Origin: Bacteroidales bacterium M2
GTDB lineage: Bacteria; Bacteroidota; Bacteroidia; Bacteroidales; Muribaculaceae
NCBI GenBank assembly: GCA_001689415.1
Contig: LUJM01000096.1
Span: 1 to 64,000, forward strand
Length of the DNA stretch: 64,000 nucleotides
Direction of reading: 5' to 3'
Shown: positions 1 through 9,459 of the stretch, piece after piece
Position numbering within the stretch: the stretch's first letter is position 1
Layout of the letters: the number at the start of each line of letters is the position of its first letter
Notes under the pieces: generated by a model
The model's input: only the letters and a program-made list of their open reading frames with translations
The model's database searches: none
What the model was told of the DNA's origin: nothing
Made by a program: the position numbers and the translations under genes

Positions 1-2
1 AT

Positions 3-347
3 CAAGTCGGCTTTTTTCGGACGGATACCCTTCCCGGAGCAATGGTAGGCTTATTCTTAGACGGCGATTCACCGGCTATAGGCATAGCGAAAGACGGATT
101 CCCCATTTTCTCAACAGCGTTTGTGGCATTTATATTCAACATCACCGCCATAGGCTATTTCCAAAGCGTAGAGAAAGTGGCACCGTCGATAATTTTCGCC
201 TTACTCCGCGGCATGGTTTTTATCATTCCTTCTTACCTGCTTATGCCCTGCATTGCCGGAACAACAGGCATATGGCTTGCCTTAGGCGTGTCGGAAATAC
301 TGACCGCCATTTGCATAGTGGCATACTATCTTGCACACAGGAAGTAA
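3..347 (+). CDS. MATE family efflux transporter, C-terminal part
   Basis: The reading frame is open from the left edge, so only about the last 115 residues are present. They contain at least three hydrophobic helices. The segment around APSIIFALLRGMVFIIPSYL, followed by GIWLALGVSEILT, matches the end of MATE (NorM/DinF-like) exporters, which expel cationic drugs or metabolites across the inner membrane using a Na+ or H+ gradient. The ATG at 42 is internal, because the frame continues upstream with family-like sequence. The gene converges on the TPR gene, with only six bases between the two stop codons. The substrate cannot be told from this fragment. Confidence 0.85.
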   Translation, partial: QVGFFRTDTLPGAMVGLFLDGDSPAIGIAKDGFPIFSTAFVAFIFNITAIGYFQSVEKVAPSIIFALLRGMVFIIPSYLLMPCIAGTTGIWLALGVSEILTAICIVAYYLAHRK

Positions 348-353
348 ACCGAA

Positions 354-2363
354 TTACTGCGATATACGCTTGATCAGGTTGTAAGCCGGAACGATACCAA
401 GTTCGCCCGCCTTGCTCAAATCTGCTATGCCTGCGCCGCGATGACCATTACGCAGCGAAATATAGCCTCGGTTGTAATATGCCTCGCCGAAGTCGGGCTT
501 AAGTTCTATGGCCTTGTTATAGGCTTCTGTAGCAAGGTCATAATCTTCCATTTCGAAGTATATATTGCCGAGGTTGAAATATGCCACCGGAGTTCGCGGC
601 GACAACTCAAGCACTTTCCTGTAGTCGGCAGCAATATCGTCGAGGTCCTTGCGCAGGAGGGCCTGGCGGGCAGCACCATCGCCTTGTTCATATCCAAGAA
701 GATAACGGCCATAACGAGCCTGAGCACGCACGAGGTATGCCAAAGCTAAATCAGGGGCTAAATTGATAGCACGGTCAGCGTCTTTTAAGGCATTGCTATA
801 GTCGCGGACGGTGATAAAGTCAAGAGCCCTGCCTATATAATCAACCGGGCGAGGCGTATGAGTGGATATATATGAATTATAATAATCTATCGATTCGAAG
901 TGCCTTGCCGCAGTAGATTCGTCAATCGTCGGTACAGTATTGGTTACTACGAGCAAGAAACGTAGCGAGCGAGTTGCATTGAGGTCGTCGACCTCGCGGA
1001 TATAGTACGTGTTGCGTCGAAGCTCGGTGGGTGAAGAATAGAACGACAGCAGCATCACAGGTTCGATTTCGATATTAAGGTTTCGATCCTGTACACGGCC
1101 ACGAATTGCCGAGTTGTTATATTCCTCTCGGAAATCGGCATTATCATTTACCGTAACGAGAGATGCAAACCGCCGCTTGGTCATATCGTCACTGATATCG
1201 CGTGAAGATTCTTCACGGTCGATTTCGGCACTAATATCATTACCGGCCGCCTCTGCAGCGGTGGGTAGTGCTTTGGTAAGCTTTTGGCCATGCTTGTAGT
1301 CAGCCTCGGCCTTTGCAAGCTGTCCTAACTGCTTGTAAAGCCCGGCTCGCATGAAATAGGTATTCGGCAGCTCCGGATTGGCATCGGCCACACGTGTGAT
1401 ATCTGCGATTGCAGCCTTGATATTGCCTTTGTTGGCATGTATGACAGCTCGGTTGTAGAGCGCCCTCATATCATCGGGTTCGAGTTCGAGCACACGGTTG
1501 AAATCCTCGAGCGCAAGGTCGTTGGCGTTGACCTCCATAAGCAACAGACCCCTATTGAACAATGCCGCCATATTGAAAGGCTCGAGAGTGAGGGCGTAGT
1601 CATAGTCGGCCATAGCGCCTTTGTAGCTGTCGGTCTTGTATCTTAGGAACGCACGGTTGATATACAGGCCGGCGGCACGAGGCTGCAGTCGTATTGCCTG
1701 GTCGATATCGGCAAGGGCCTTTTCGTAATCGCCTTCTGAATTGATAGCGATATCGGCACGCATGATGTATGCGTTGAGGGCATTTTTATTAATTTCAAGA
1801 GCCTTGTCGATATCAGCAAGAGCGCTTGCCGTATCGGCAAGGGCAAGGCGTGTACGCGCACGTCCGAGATACGCATTTTCAAATCCCGGATAATATCTTA
1901 ATATCTCGTCGAAAGCTTCCGCAGCCTCTTTATACTCCTTCAGATCATTGAGGGCAAGAGCTTTGTTAAATAATAACTGACGGTTTCGCGGCAGAAGTCT
2001 AAGAGCCTCGGCGTAGTCTTCGATAGCAAGACGGTGACGGCCCGTGTTCTGACGCGCCACACCCCTTACCTCCCATGCATCGGTAAGAAAAGGATTAAGT
2101 TCGATGGCCTTTGTAGCATCTTCCTCAGCACCACGATAATCTTCAAGATTTAATTTGGCTATCGCCCTATAAAAATATGGCTGAGCCAGATATGGCTTAG
2201 CCTGGATTGCCTGGTTGAAATACTGTATCGACAGCATGTAGTCCTCGAAATAGAGGGCGTTCTGACCGATACGCAACACCTGATCGGTGTTTATCTGGCC
2301 TATGGCTGTAGTAAACGACAGGCAAGCCAACAGGCTGAAAATGTATCTCAAGAAATATCTCAT
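354..2363 (-). CDS. TPR-repeat protein, exported
   Basis: 669 residues starting with a signal peptide (about residues 1-22, ending near TTAIGQ). At least ten tetratricopeptide repeats follow, with typical pieces such as A..DATKAIELNPF and YNRAVIHANKGNIKAAI. A non-TPR stretch (about 385-520) separates this block from a second TPR block at the C-terminus (YFNLGNIYFEMEDYDLATEA). TPR arrays are protein-binding scaffolds; the partner is unknown. The ATG directly abuts the stop codon of the lipid kinase gene, so the two are surely cotranscribed as the last genes of the prfB operon. A periplasmic or outer-membrane scaffold role is inferred from the signal peptide. Confidence 0.85.
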   Translation of the reverse strand: MRYFLRYIFSLLACLSFTTAIGQINTDQVLRIGQNALYFEDYMLSIQYFNQAIQAKPYLAQPYFYRAIAKLNLEDYRGAEEDATKAIELNPFLTDAWEVRGVARQNTGRHRLAIEDYAEALRLLPRNRQLLFNKALALNDLKEYKEAAEAFDEILRYYPGFENAYLGRARTRLALADTASALADIDKALEINKNALNAYIMRADIAINSEGDYEKALADIDQAIRLQPRAAGLYINRAFLRYKTDSYKGAMADYDYALTLEPFNMAALFNRGLLLMEVNANDLALEDFNRVLELEPDDMRALYNRAVIHANKGNIKAAIADITRVADANPELPNTYFMRAGLYKQLGQLAKAEADYKHGQKLTKALPTAAEAAGNDISAEIDREESSRDISDDMTKRRFASLVTVNDNADFREEYNNSAIRGRVQDRNLNIEIEPVMLLSFYSSPTELRRNTYYIREVDDLNATRSLRFLLVVTNTVPTIDESTAARHFESIDYYNSYISTHTPRPVDYIGRALDFITVRDYSNALKDADRAINLAPDLALAYLVRAQARYGRYLLGYEQGDGAARQALLRKDLDDIAADYRKVLELSPRTPVAYFNLGNIYFEMEDYDLATEAYNKAIELKPDFGEAYYNRGYISLRNGHRGAGIADLSKAGELGIVPAYNLIKRISQ

Positions 2364-3344
2364 TTACTTAGCATTGGGGAATAGATGCCTGATAGCCAAA
2401 AATATATCGCGGAAAAACAGCAATGTCGGGGTTAGCAGGGGAATAAAACGTGTAGAATCGGTAGGGGCAAACACCTTGAGCCTGCCTTTATGACATTTGA
2501 TTTCTATATCGGTAGGCATCTCTACGGCATCGCCGTCGAGATGTGCCGCGCCCGAATTCTTGCGGCGGATTACAGCCGAGCGGGTGCGGAATGTATCTAC
2601 GAGCGTGTTTTTACCAATAAGGCCGGTAAGCATATCTACGCCGACAAAGGCCTGCGATATAACATTGCCGGCATGCACAATAGTGATATCAAGCTCGCCG
2701 TCGGTCACCGACGCTTCAGGGGCTACAAATGCATTATTGCCATATTGCGAGGCGTTGCACACCACCACAAGGAATGCCCGGTCGGTAATCACCTGGCCGT
2801 TTGCCTCGATGATATATTCCTCGGGCGAAAAGTTGATATACTCGTTGAAGGTATTCTTGAGATACATCAACATGCCACGGCGCTTCTGCCGGGCGCATCT
2901 TTCACTCACGGCGGCATCAAAACCAACACCGAAAGTACAAAAGAACGGACGGCTGTTGGCTGTACCGTAGTCCGCTTCTATTATATTATTTTTAGCAATC
3001 ACCCGTATCGAGCTGTCGACATCGACAGGTATACCAAGATGCCTGGCAAGGCCGTTGCCCGACCCGGTCGGAATGATTGCAAGAGCGGTATTAGTGCCTA
3101 TCAGCCCTGAGGCGACTTCGTTTACAGTGCCGTCGCCACCGACAGCTATGACTACATCATAACCGTCGGCTGCGGCAGACTCTGCAATTTCTTTGGCATG
3201 GCCGGGGTAGCGGGTTGGCGTAACTGTATAATCCACGCCCAACTTGTCGAGACGTCGACATACGTGAGGTATAATCCGGTGCTTCGAAACTGTGCCCGAA
3301 GCCGGATTTACAATCATCATACAACGGCCGATGCCTTTCATCAT
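2364..3344 (-). CDS. Diacylglycerol/lipid kinase family protein (YegS/BmrU-like)
   Basis: 326 residues. The DAGK catalytic signature GGDGTVNEV is at about residues 69-77, and the substrate-binding segment PTGSGNGLARHLGIP follows. NPASG near the N-terminus is the usual start of the nucleotide-binding fold. The C-terminal half is the beta-sandwich domain of this superfamily. Members use ATP to phosphorylate lipids such as diacylglycerol, phosphatidylglycerol or sphingoid bases; the exact lipid is not predictable here. Bacteroidales make sphingolipids, so a ceramide or sphingosine kinase role is possible but is inference. The start overlaps the prfB stop by four bases (ATGA), which indicates translational coupling. 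Confidence 0.88.
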   Translation of the reverse strand: MMKGIGRCMMIVNPASGTVSKHRIIPHVCRRLDKLGVDYTVTPTRYPGHAKEIAESAAADGYDVVIAVGGDGTVNEVASGLIGTNTALAIIPTGSGNGLARHLGIPVDVDSSIRVIAKNNIIEADYGTANSRPFFCTFGVGFDAAVSERCARQKRRGMLMYLKNTFNEYINFSPEEYIIEANGQVITDRAFLVVVCNASQYGNNAFVAPEASVTDGELDITIVHAGNVISQAFVGVDMLTGLIGKNTLVDTFRTRSAVIRRKNSGAAHLDGDAVEMPTDIEIKCHKGRLKVFAPTDSTRFIPLLTPTLLFFRDIFLAIRHLFPNAK

Positions 3345-4460
3345 TCTTCGCCTTTTTCTGAGAATTCCATCAGGTAGGCCTTGATAAACTCATCAATATC
3401 GCCGTCCATCACGCCGCCAACGTCAGATGTCTGATAGTTGGTGCGGTGGTCTTTGACACGACGGTCATCGAACACATAGCTGCGTATCTGGCTACCCCAC
3501 TCTATTTTTTTCTTACCGGCTTCGATTTTTGCCTGTTCGGCCATGCGGTGTTCGAGCTCCTTGGCATACAGAATCGAACGCAGCTGGCGTAGAGCGTTCT
3601 CTTTGTTCTTGGGCTGGTCGCGGGTTTCGGTGTTTTCAATGAGGATTTCCTCTTTTTCACCGGTATAAGGGTCGGTAAACTGGTAGCGCAGACGCACGCC
3701 CGATTCTACCTTGTTCACATTCTGACCACCTGCACCACCCGAACGGAAGGTATCCCACGACAGCAACGCCGGTTCTACCTTGATTTCGATAGTATCATCG
3801 ACAAGCGGAGTAACGAAGACGGATGCAAACGAGGTCATACGCTTGCCCTGAGCATTGTATGGAGAAACACGTACCAGACGGTGCACGCCATTTTCACTCT
3901 TGAGGAAGCCGTAGGCAAAATCGCCCTCTATATTTAGAGTGCACGACTTGATACCTGCTTCGTCGCCTTCGAGCAAGTTGGCAACCGACAGTTTATATCC
4001 ATGAGCCTCGGCCCAACGCATGTACATACGCATGAGCATCGATGCCCAATCTTGACTTTCGGTACCGCCGGCGCCGGAGTTAATCTTAAGCACAGCGCTC
4101 ATGATATCGCCTTCGCCACGGAGCATATTGCGCAACTCGAGGTCCTCGAGCAGTTTCGACGCACGTGCATAGGCTTCGTCAACTTCCTGCTCAGTCACAA
4201 GTTCTTCCTTAAGGAAATCGAGCGACAGCTTTACCTCGTCGACAGCGCCTTCGAGCTCGGCATAATCGGCAATCCACTTTTGCAGATCTTTGATTTTCTT
4301 CATCTGCTTTTGTGCAGCCTCCGCATTCTCCCAGAAGCCGTCGGCCATGGTGCGAAGCTGCTCTTCTTCAACGGCTATTTTCTTCCCGTCGATGTCAAAG
4401 ATACCTCCTCAGCGCAAGCATACGCTCAAAAGTCTCTTTTAATTGTTCTTGTGTAATCAT
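3341..4460 (-). CDS. prfB: Peptide chain release factor 2 with programmed +1 frameshift
   Basis: RF2 terminates translation at UGA and UAA. The full product is read in two parts: 21 codons from the ATG at 4460 end at an in-frame TGA (4397-4395), and a +1 shift on CTT continues in the frame of GACATCGAC to the stop at 3341, giving about 372 residues. The peptidyl-hydrolysis motif GGQ lies at about 244-246 of the joined protein. The codon-recognition tripeptide is SPY rather than the textbook SPF; I recall SPY in other Bacteroidota RF2 proteins. An uninterrupted frame begins only at MADGFW (4348), which would drop the conserved N-terminus, so the frameshifted model is preferred. It sits downstream of tRNA-Gly and upstream of the lipid kinase and TPR genes. 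Confidence 0.95.
4394..4409 (-). promoter_or_regulatory. prfB programmed frameshift signal
   Basis: Read on the minus strand this is AGGAGG-TAT-CTT-TGA-C: an internal Shine-Dalgarno sequence three bases before the slippery CTT, then the in-frame TGA with C after it. The layout is that of the Escherichia coli prfB site (AGGGGG-TAT-CTT-TGA-C). When RF2 is scarce, slow termination at TGA lets ribosomes slip +1 and make more RF2, so the gene autoregulates. Confidence 0.95.
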
Positions 4461-4472
4461 CTGTCAAAAGGT

Positions 4473-4520
4473 TAAAAAACCGCCAAAAAGCAGTATCAAA
4501 ACCTGGTTTTTAGCGGTTTA
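4473..4520 (-). terminator. Hairpin with T-rich tail between tRNA-Gly and prfB
   Basis: On the minus strand the arms AAACCGC(T)AAAAA and TTTTTGGCGGTTT pair and are followed by further T residues. This looks like a terminator for the tRNA transcript. Because it lies only 12 bases before the prfB ATG and I see no other prfB promoter, it may act as a leaky terminator or attenuator rather than a full stop. Confidence 0.6.
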
Positions 4521-4526
4521 CATTAG

Positions 4527-4599
4527 AGCGACAGACGGGGCTCGAACCCGCGACCCTCGGCTTGGGAAGCCAATGCTCTACCAACTGAGCCACTGTCGC
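4527..4599 (-). tRNA. tRNA-Gly (anticodon CCC)
   Basis: A 73-base cloverleaf is visible: acceptor GCGACAG/CTGTCGC with discriminator T, D-stem GCTC/GAGC, anticodon stem TTGGC/GCCGA enclosing loop TTCCCAA (anticodon CCC, reads GGG), and T-arm GCGGG-TTCGAGC-CCCGT. CCA is not encoded. It lies directly upstream of prfB on the same strand and has its own consensus promoter. Confidence 0.95.
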
Positions 4600-4611
4600 A
4601 GTATTTGCTTA

Positions 4612-4642
4612 CAAAATTACTAATTCTTTCGAATATCGACAA
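4612..4642 (-). promoter_or_regulatory. Promoter of tRNA-Gly (and probably prfB operon)
   Basis: On the minus strand TTG (4642-4640) is followed by 20 bases and TAATTTTG (4619-4612), a full match to the Bacteroidota primary-sigma promoter. The tRNA begins 13 bases after the -7 box. Confidence 0.75.
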
Positions 4643-4800
4643 TTTATGCTATATATTTTAGCATTTTTTCACCAATAAGCAACTTGCAAAATAACCACGG
4701 CTGATTTTTGAGGATTATCCAATCAAAAGCCACACGAATAACGCACCCCAAAAGCGCCGCTTAATCATCTTGTTACATCGCATATTATTAAATACTTATT

Positions 4801-4833
4801 AAAAATGGGAGGCCGCTATTCGGCGGCCTCCCA
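4801..4833 (-). terminator. Rho-independent terminator of pgk
   Basis: An 11-bp perfect stem (TGGGAGGCCGC/GCGGCCTCCCA) with a 6-base loop is followed on the minus strand by TTTTT. It lies 24 bases past the pgk stop codon. The stretch from here to the tRNA promoter (4643-4800) is AT-rich and holds nothing else I can recognise. Confidence 0.9.
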
Positions 4834-4856
4834 TATATGGTTTACGGTTTGAATAA

Positions 4857-6104
4857 TCAGCCCTGTACTGCTGCTACACCGGGGAGAACCTTACCTTCGA
4901 TAGCCTCGAGAAGAGCGCCACCACCGGTTGATACATACGATACTTCATCGGCAAGACCGAACTTGTTGACGCAAGCTACAGAGTCACCACCACCTACGAG
5001 CGAGAATGCGCCGTCTTTGGTAGCTTCTACAACTGCATCGGCGATAGCACGGCTACCGGCGGTGAAGTTGTCGAACTCGAATACACCTGCAGGACCGTTC
5101 CAGAGGATAGTCTTGCTTCCACGGATAGCGTTAGCGAAGAGTTCGCGGGTCTTGGGACCTGCATCCATGCCTTCCCAGCCTTCGGGGATATCCATTACAG
5201 AGCAAATCTGTGTATTGGCGCTGTTAGAGAACGAGTCACCGGCAACGCAGTCGATACCCAGAACCAGGTTTACACCTTTTTCTTTAGCTTTCTTCATGAT
5301 GTCGAGGGCGAGGTCGAGCTTGTCGGTTTCGCAGATTGAGTCACCTACATTACCGCCCTGAGCTTTGGCGAAAGTATATGTCATACCGCCGCAGAGGATG
5401 AGGTTGTCGACTTTGTCCATCAGGTTTTCGATGATACCGATTTTGGTCGATACTTTCGAGCCACCCATGATAGCGGTGAAGGGGCGTTTGATATCTTTGA
5501 GGATATTGTCTACGGCCTTAACCTCTTTTTCCATGAGGTAGCCGAGCATCTTGTGGTCTGCATCGAAGTAATCAGCAACGACAGCTGTCGAAGCGTGACG
5601 ACGGTGAGCAGTACCGAAAGCGTCGTTTACATATACGTCGGCGTACGAAGCAAGTTTCTTTGCGAAGTCTTTCTGACGCTCTTTCATTTCTTTCTTTGCT
5701 GCGTCATATTCGGGATCGGCTTTGTCGATACCTACGGGCTTACCCTCTTCTTCGGGATAGAAACGGAGGTTTTCGAGCAGGAGCACCTGGCCGGGCTTGA
5801 GGGCTGCGGCCATATCGCCGGCTGCCATGCAGTCGGGAGCGAATTCTACGTCAGCACCAAGGGCCTTGGCTACGGCCTCTTTGATCTGCGACAACGACAG
5901 TTTGGGGTTTACTTTGCCTTTGGGCTTGCCCATGTGCGACATAACAATGAGCGAACCGCCGTCGTTGAGGATTTTTTTGAGAGTAGGAAGGGCACCGCGG
6001 ATACGGGTATCGTCGGTGATGTTGCCGTTTTCGTCAAGGGGCACATTGAAGTCTACACGTACGATAGCCTTCTTGCCATTGAAATTGAAATTATCGATTG
6101 TCAT
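4857..6104 (-). CDS. pgk: Phosphoglycerate kinase
   Basis: 415 residues, the usual length. Glycolytic enzyme converting 1,3-bisphosphoglycerate and ADP to 3-phosphoglycerate and ATP in the cytoplasm. Recognisable parts are the N-terminal [20 protein letters not shown], the substrate-binding [51 protein letters not shown], and the C-terminal nucleotide-binding [20 protein letters not shown] with STGGGALLE. It lies 27 bases downstream of the TM2 gene with no promoter between them, so the two are probably one transcript driven by the promoter at 6546-6577. A strong terminator follows. Confidence 0.98.
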   Translation of the reverse strand: MTIDNFNFNGKKAIVRVDFNVPLDENGNITDDTRIRGALPTLKKILNDGGSLIVMSHMGKPKGKVNPKLSLSQIKEAVAKALGADVEFAPDCMAAGDMAAALKPGQVLLLENLRFYPEEEGKPVGIDKADPEYDAAKKEMKERQKDFAKKLASYADVYVNDAFGTAHRRHASTAVVADYFDADHKMLGYLMEKEVKAVDNILKDIKRPFTAIMGGSKVSTKIGIIENLMDKVDNLILCGGMTYTFAKAQGGNVGDSICETDKLDLALDIMKKAKEKGVNLVLGIDCVAGDSFSNSANTQICSVMDIPEGWEGMDAGPKTRELFANAIRGSKTILWNGPAGVFEFDNFTAGSRAIADAVVEATKDGAFSLVGGGDSVACVNKFGLADEVSYVSTGGGALLEAIEGKVLPGVAAVQG

Positions 6105-6131
6105 TTTATTGTTTGTTAGATTATGTCTTTG

Positions 6132-6518
6132 TTAGAACAATGGAAGCGACGAGGTAGTTGTAATGTATTTCTGGCGGAACTGTTCATTTGTCATAAAGAA
6201 CATCAGAACGCCTTGAATCAACATCAATACATTCCACAGGCCGCATGTCACGATAGTAAGCACGATAGTGATAACACCTGCAGTCACATTGCCGCAATAA
6301 AAGTATTGCACACCTAAACCACCAAGCAAGATAGCAAGAATCGCGGCTACGCCACGGCTTTTGCCTTCCGGGCCACACGGGTCAAAGGGGTTATCGTTGC
6401 TATTAGCTACAGGTTGCTGATAAGCCGGCTGTCCGGCATTGTTGAAGCTATAGCCGCAACCGGGGCAGAACTGCGCTGAGTCATCTGCTGTGCGACCGCA
6501 TCTGGGACATGTTTTCAT
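6132..6518 (-). CDS. TM2-domain membrane protein with N-terminal zinc ribbon
   Basis: 128 residues. The N-terminus has two CxxC pairs (Cys4/Cys7 and Cys18/Cys21, CPRCG and CPGCG), a zinc-ribbon knuckle. A short linker rich in Q, N and P leads to a TM2 domain: GVAAILAILLGGLGVQYFYCGN, then a second helix AGVITIVLTIVTCGLWNVLMLI. The function of TM2 proteins in bacteria is largely unknown; this one should sit in the inner membrane with the zinc ribbon facing the cytoplasm. It is the first gene of a likely two-gene transcript with pgk, which is an odd pairing and may only reflect shared expression. Confidence 0.85.
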   Translation of the reverse strand: MKTCPRCGRTADDSAQFCPGCGYSFNNAGQPAYQQPVANSNDNPFDPCGPEGKSRGVAAILAILLGGLGVQYFYCGNVTAGVITIVLTIVTCGLWNVLMLIQGVLMFFMTNEQFRQKYITTTSSLPLF

Positions 6519-6545
6519 TATATGTATTTATTTTTATTCAGTGTG

Positions 6546-6577
6546 CAAAAATAATGCTTTTTTCACACACCAACAAA
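6546..6577 (-). promoter_or_regulatory. Promoter of the TM2-pgk transcript
   Basis: On the minus strand TTTG (6577-6574) is followed by exactly 20 bases and TATTTTTG (6553-6546), a full consensus match to the Bacteroidota -33/-7 promoter. The start codon is 27 bases further on. Confidence 0.8.
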
Positions 6578-6588
6578 TAATTCGGCCA

Positions 6589-7155
6589 CTATCTTTCCTT
6601 TTCAAGACCGAGTTCTTCGACTTCTGTTATTATTTGTCGCGCGAGCCGCTCTACCCCGTCATCCTGGGTGGTGCCGCTAATCCTTCGCGCAATAGCCACC
6701 ATTTCTACAGGGTACTGATACACCAGATTGACAGCCAGACGTATGGCTGTATAAAGCGTGATACCTTCGGCATGCGACAACTCATCGGCCAGCCCTACCG
6801 CATATGGCATATGCCTTAGCAATCTATGGCAAAGTATATCGGCGGCTTCGCGGTCGGGAACAGTCGAAATCCACCTGCGGGCATCGGCGATGTCAAACTC
6901 ATCGCGGGGCATTATCATCGGGGCTGCAAGCATACTCTCGCGGGTAGTGTCGTTAGCCCAAAGTGCCTCGGCAAGTTCGCGCGACGGCCCGGCGGCTGTG
7001 GCAACTTCAACTATCTGGGGCAGGTTCAGACCGAAAATCACCCGGTAGGGAGAGCCGGCACTACGCAGCACATCGGCTATCACACCGTTGCGAAGGGCAA
7101 AGAAATGTCTCTTGACAGCCTGCATTGGGTTGTATTTACTTGTATTATCTTCCAT
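6589..7155 (-). CDS. AlkD-like HEAT-repeat protein (DNA alkylation repair family)
   Basis: 188 residues from the ATG at 7155. An upstream ATG at 7290 gives a 233-residue frame, but the promoter -7 box (7175-7182) lies inside that extension, so the shorter start is preferred. The middle part (LAEALWANDTTRESMLAAPM, then RRWISTVPDREAADILCHRLLRHMPYA) follows the helical-repeat pattern of AlkD-like proteins found in Bacteroidales. Characterised AlkD enzymes excise alkylated purines, but many relatives lack tested activity. The protein is somewhat shorter than typical AlkD (about 230 residues). It is divergently transcribed from clpP. The family call is from pattern recall. Confidence 0.6.
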   Translation of the reverse strand: MEDNTSKYNPMQAVKRHFFALRNGVIADVLRSAGSPYRVIFGLNLPQIVEVATAAGPSRELAEALWANDTTRESMLAAPMIMPRDEFDIADARRWISTVPDREAADILCHRLLRHMPYAVGLADELSHAEGITLYTAIRLAVNLVYQYPVEMVAIARRISGTTQDDGVERLARQIITEVEELGLEKER

Positions 7156-7174
7156 GTCCTTATTTTTTTCATTG

Positions 7175-7182
7175 CAAAGGTA
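7175..7182 (-). promoter_or_regulatory. -7 box for the AlkD-like gene
   Basis: Minus-strand TACCTTTG, an exact TAnnTTTG match 19 bases before the ATG at 7155. No clear -33 TTTG stands 20 bases upstream. This box decides the start codon of the gene. Confidence 0.6.
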
Positions 7183-7373
7183 CGGCTTATTCGTAAAAAT
7201 TTTGCCATGGATGCGGAAATATTTGTACAGTTGGGAAATTTTGCTTAATTTTGAAATGAAAAATATCTCGGCCCGATGCCGGATAATCAATATAGGCCAA
7301 CTTTGTAGTGCTCACTAACAGCATAGTACACTGTTTGTATCCAATTTAAAGAAACTTATATAACAATTTATAT

Positions 7374-8069
7374 ATGACTGACAACGACTTTCGTAACTAC
7401 GCCGTGCGTCATCTCGGCATGAACGGTCTTGCGCTTGACCAATACCGCGACTTCACATCTCGTGCGGCAAGCCCAATTGCATCGTATATCAATCCTACTA
7501 TTATAGAGGAGCGCCAACTCAACGTGGCGCAGATGGACGTTTTCTCGCGTCTTATGATGGACCGTGTGATTTTCCTTGGCACTGAAGTCAACGACTACAC
7601 TGCCAATGTCATACAGGCCCAGATGCTGTACCTCGACAGCACCGACCCCGGCAAAGACATTTCTATCTATATCAACAGCCCCGGCGGCTCGGTATATGCC
7701 GGACTCGGCATTTACGACACCATGCAGTATGTAGCATCCGACGTTTCAACCCTCTGCACCGGCATGGCGGCGTCGATGGCTGCCGTTCTACTGGTGAGCG
7801 GACAGAAAGGCAAACGCTTTGCCCTGCGCCACTCGCGTGTGATGATCCACCAGCCCATGGGCGGCGCTCAGGGCCAGGCAAGCGACATCGAAATCACCGC
7901 ACGAGAAATTAAAAAACTCAAAGACGAACTCTACAACATCATCGCCGAGCACTCGGGTCAGGCTTTCGAAAAGGTAGAGCGCGACTCCGACCGCGACTAC
8001 TGGATGACATCGCAGGAAGCTCTCGACTACGGCATGATCGACCGTATTCTCGTAAAAGCTAAAAATTAA
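7374..8069 (+). CDS. clpP: ATP-dependent Clp protease proteolytic subunit
   Basis: 231 residues. ClpP forms the tetradecameric serine-protease barrel that degrades proteins fed in by ClpX. The catalytic serine is in GMAASMAA (about Ser134), the histidine in [13 protein letters not shown] (about His159), and the aspartate lies in the C-terminal [21 protein letters not shown]. The N-terminus is longer than in E. coli, as usual for Bacteroidales. clpX follows after 45 bases, so the protease and its unfoldase are made together. Trigger factor, which often precedes clpP, is not next to it here. The upstream region has only an imperfect promoter-like box (CAACTTTG near 7300). Confidence 0.97.
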   Translation: MTDNDFRNYAVRHLGMNGLALDQYRDFTSRAASPIASYINPTIIEERQLNVAQMDVFSRLMMDRVIFLGTEVNDYTANVIQAQMLYLDSTDPGKDISIYINSPGGSVYAGLGIYDTMQYVASDVSTLCTGMAASMAAVLLVSGQKGKRFALRHSRVMIHQPMGGAQGQASDIEITAREIKKLKDELYNIIAEHSGQAFEKVERDSDRDYWMTSQEALDYGMIDRILVKAKN

Positions 8070-8114
8070 GGTCCAAGGGTTTATATAGGTACTGCTTTTT
8101 ACCATTACGAATAA

Positions 8115-9413
8115 ATGGCAAAGAAAAAGATTAACGAACTACATTGCAGTTTTTGCGGACGAACAGAGTCGCAGGGTGCTACCATCCTGCCCTCGCCCGC
8201 TGAAAACGCAGGTATATGCATCGACTGTCTCGAAACTGCCGCAACAATGCTCGGCATGATTGAAGAACCCGACGACAGCAACGGTGCAGCCATGCGTGCA
8301 CGCGCCAAACACAGGCACTCTCATGGCCCTGAGGAGCACGAGCATAATGCCGCCAAAAAGATACCGACTCCGGCCGAAATCAAAGAATACCTCGACCAGT
8401 ATATCATTGGTCAGGACCAGGCGAAGAAGTATCTCTCGGTTGCCGTGTACAACCACTACAAACGTCTCGACCAGCAAATGGACGACGACGGCGTGGAAAT
8501 CGAAAAGAGCAACATCATCATGGTAGGCCCCACCGGCACCGGCAAGACTCTTATCGCCCGTACCATAGCCAAGATACTCGACGTGCCTTTCACCATCGTC
8601 GATGCCACCGTGCTGACACAGGCCGGATATGTGGGTGAGGATATCGAAAGCCTTCTCACACGCCTGCTGCAAGTTGCCGACTACGATGTGAAACGCGCCG
8701 AACGAGGCATTGTCTTCATCGATGAAATCGACAAAATTGCCCGAAAAGGCGACAACCCCTCGATTACCCGCGATGTCGGCGGCGAAGGCGTGCAGCAGGG
8801 TCTGCTCAAATTACTCGAAGGCTCTGTTGTAAACGTGCCCCCTCAAGGCGGACGCAAACATCCCGAACAGCCTATGATCGCTGTCGACACTAAGAACATA
8901 TTGTTCATATGCGGTGGCGCGTTCGAAGGCATAGAGCAAGCTATCGCACACCGTCTCAACTCGAGCTTCGTCGGCTTCTCTACCAATAGCGAATCACGAC
9001 GCATCGAGCGCGACAACTTCATGCGCCACGTAGCGCCTCAGGATTTGCGCACATTCGGCCTTATCCCCGAAATTATTGGCCGTCTGCCTATCCTTACGCA
9101 CCTTCTGCCCCTCGACCGCGACGCTCTCCGCCGCATCCTCACCGAGCCGAAAAACGCCATTACCCGACAGTATACCAAACTCATGGGTATGGACGGTGTG
9201 AAACTCGAATGGCAGCCCGAAGCTCTCGACTTTATTGTCGACAAAGCTATCGAATACAAACTCGGCGCACGAGGACTGAGGTCTATCGTAGAGACGATAT
9301 TGATGAACGCTATGTTCGACATACCGACCGACAAACCCGGTGAGTTTGTCGTAACACCGGAATTCTGCGACCGCCAGCTCAAAGAAGCACACTTCGACGC
9401 AAGCGCAGTATAA
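8115..9413 (+). CDS. clpX: ATP-dependent Clp protease ATP-binding subunit ClpX
   Basis: 432 residues. AAA+ unfoldase that recognises tagged substrates and threads them into ClpP. The N-terminal zinc-binding domain has CSFCG (Cys11, Cys14) and CIDCL (Cys35, Cys38). The Walker A motif GPTGTGKT is at about 138-145, and the Walker B is in [13 protein letters not shown]. The pore-loop region and the sensor-2 region ([10 protein letters not shown]) are present. The linker between zinc domain and ATPase is rich in His ([14 protein letters not shown]), a local peculiarity. It is cotranscribed with clpP; recQ follows after 46 bases. Confidence 0.98.
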   Translation: MAKKKINELHCSFCGRTESQGATILPSPAENAGICIDCLETAATMLGMIEEPDDSNGAAMRARAKHRHSHGPEEHEHNAAKKIPTPAEIKEYLDQYIIGQDQAKKYLSVAVYNHYKRLDQQMDDDGVEIEKSNIIMVGPTGTGKTLIARTIAKILDVPFTIVDATVLTQAGYVGEDIESLLTRLLQVADYDVKRAERGIVFIDEIDKIARKGDNPSITRDVGGEGVQQGLLKLLEGSVVNVPPQGGRKHPEQPMIAVDTKNILFICGGAFEGIEQAIAHRLNSSFVGFSTNSESRRIERDNFMRHVAPQDLRTFGLIPEIIGRLPILTHLLPLDRDALRRILTEPKNAITRQYTKLMGMDGVKLEWQPEALDFIVDKAIEYKLGARGLRSIVETILMNAMFDIPTDKPGEFVVTPEFCDRQLKEAHFDASAV

Positions 9414-9459
9414 TTTTAATCTAAAGCCACTAAACCGAAAAACCAATCACCCACACATC

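Noticed and set aside
2490..3110. Plus-strand open frame of 206 codons opposite the lipid kinase
   Set aside because: The minus-strand gene has clear kinase motifs; this frame has none.
7156..7290. N-terminal extension of the AlkD-like protein to the ATG at 7290
   Set aside because: Contains the TACCTTTG promoter box and translates to a low-complexity segment unlike the rest of the protein.
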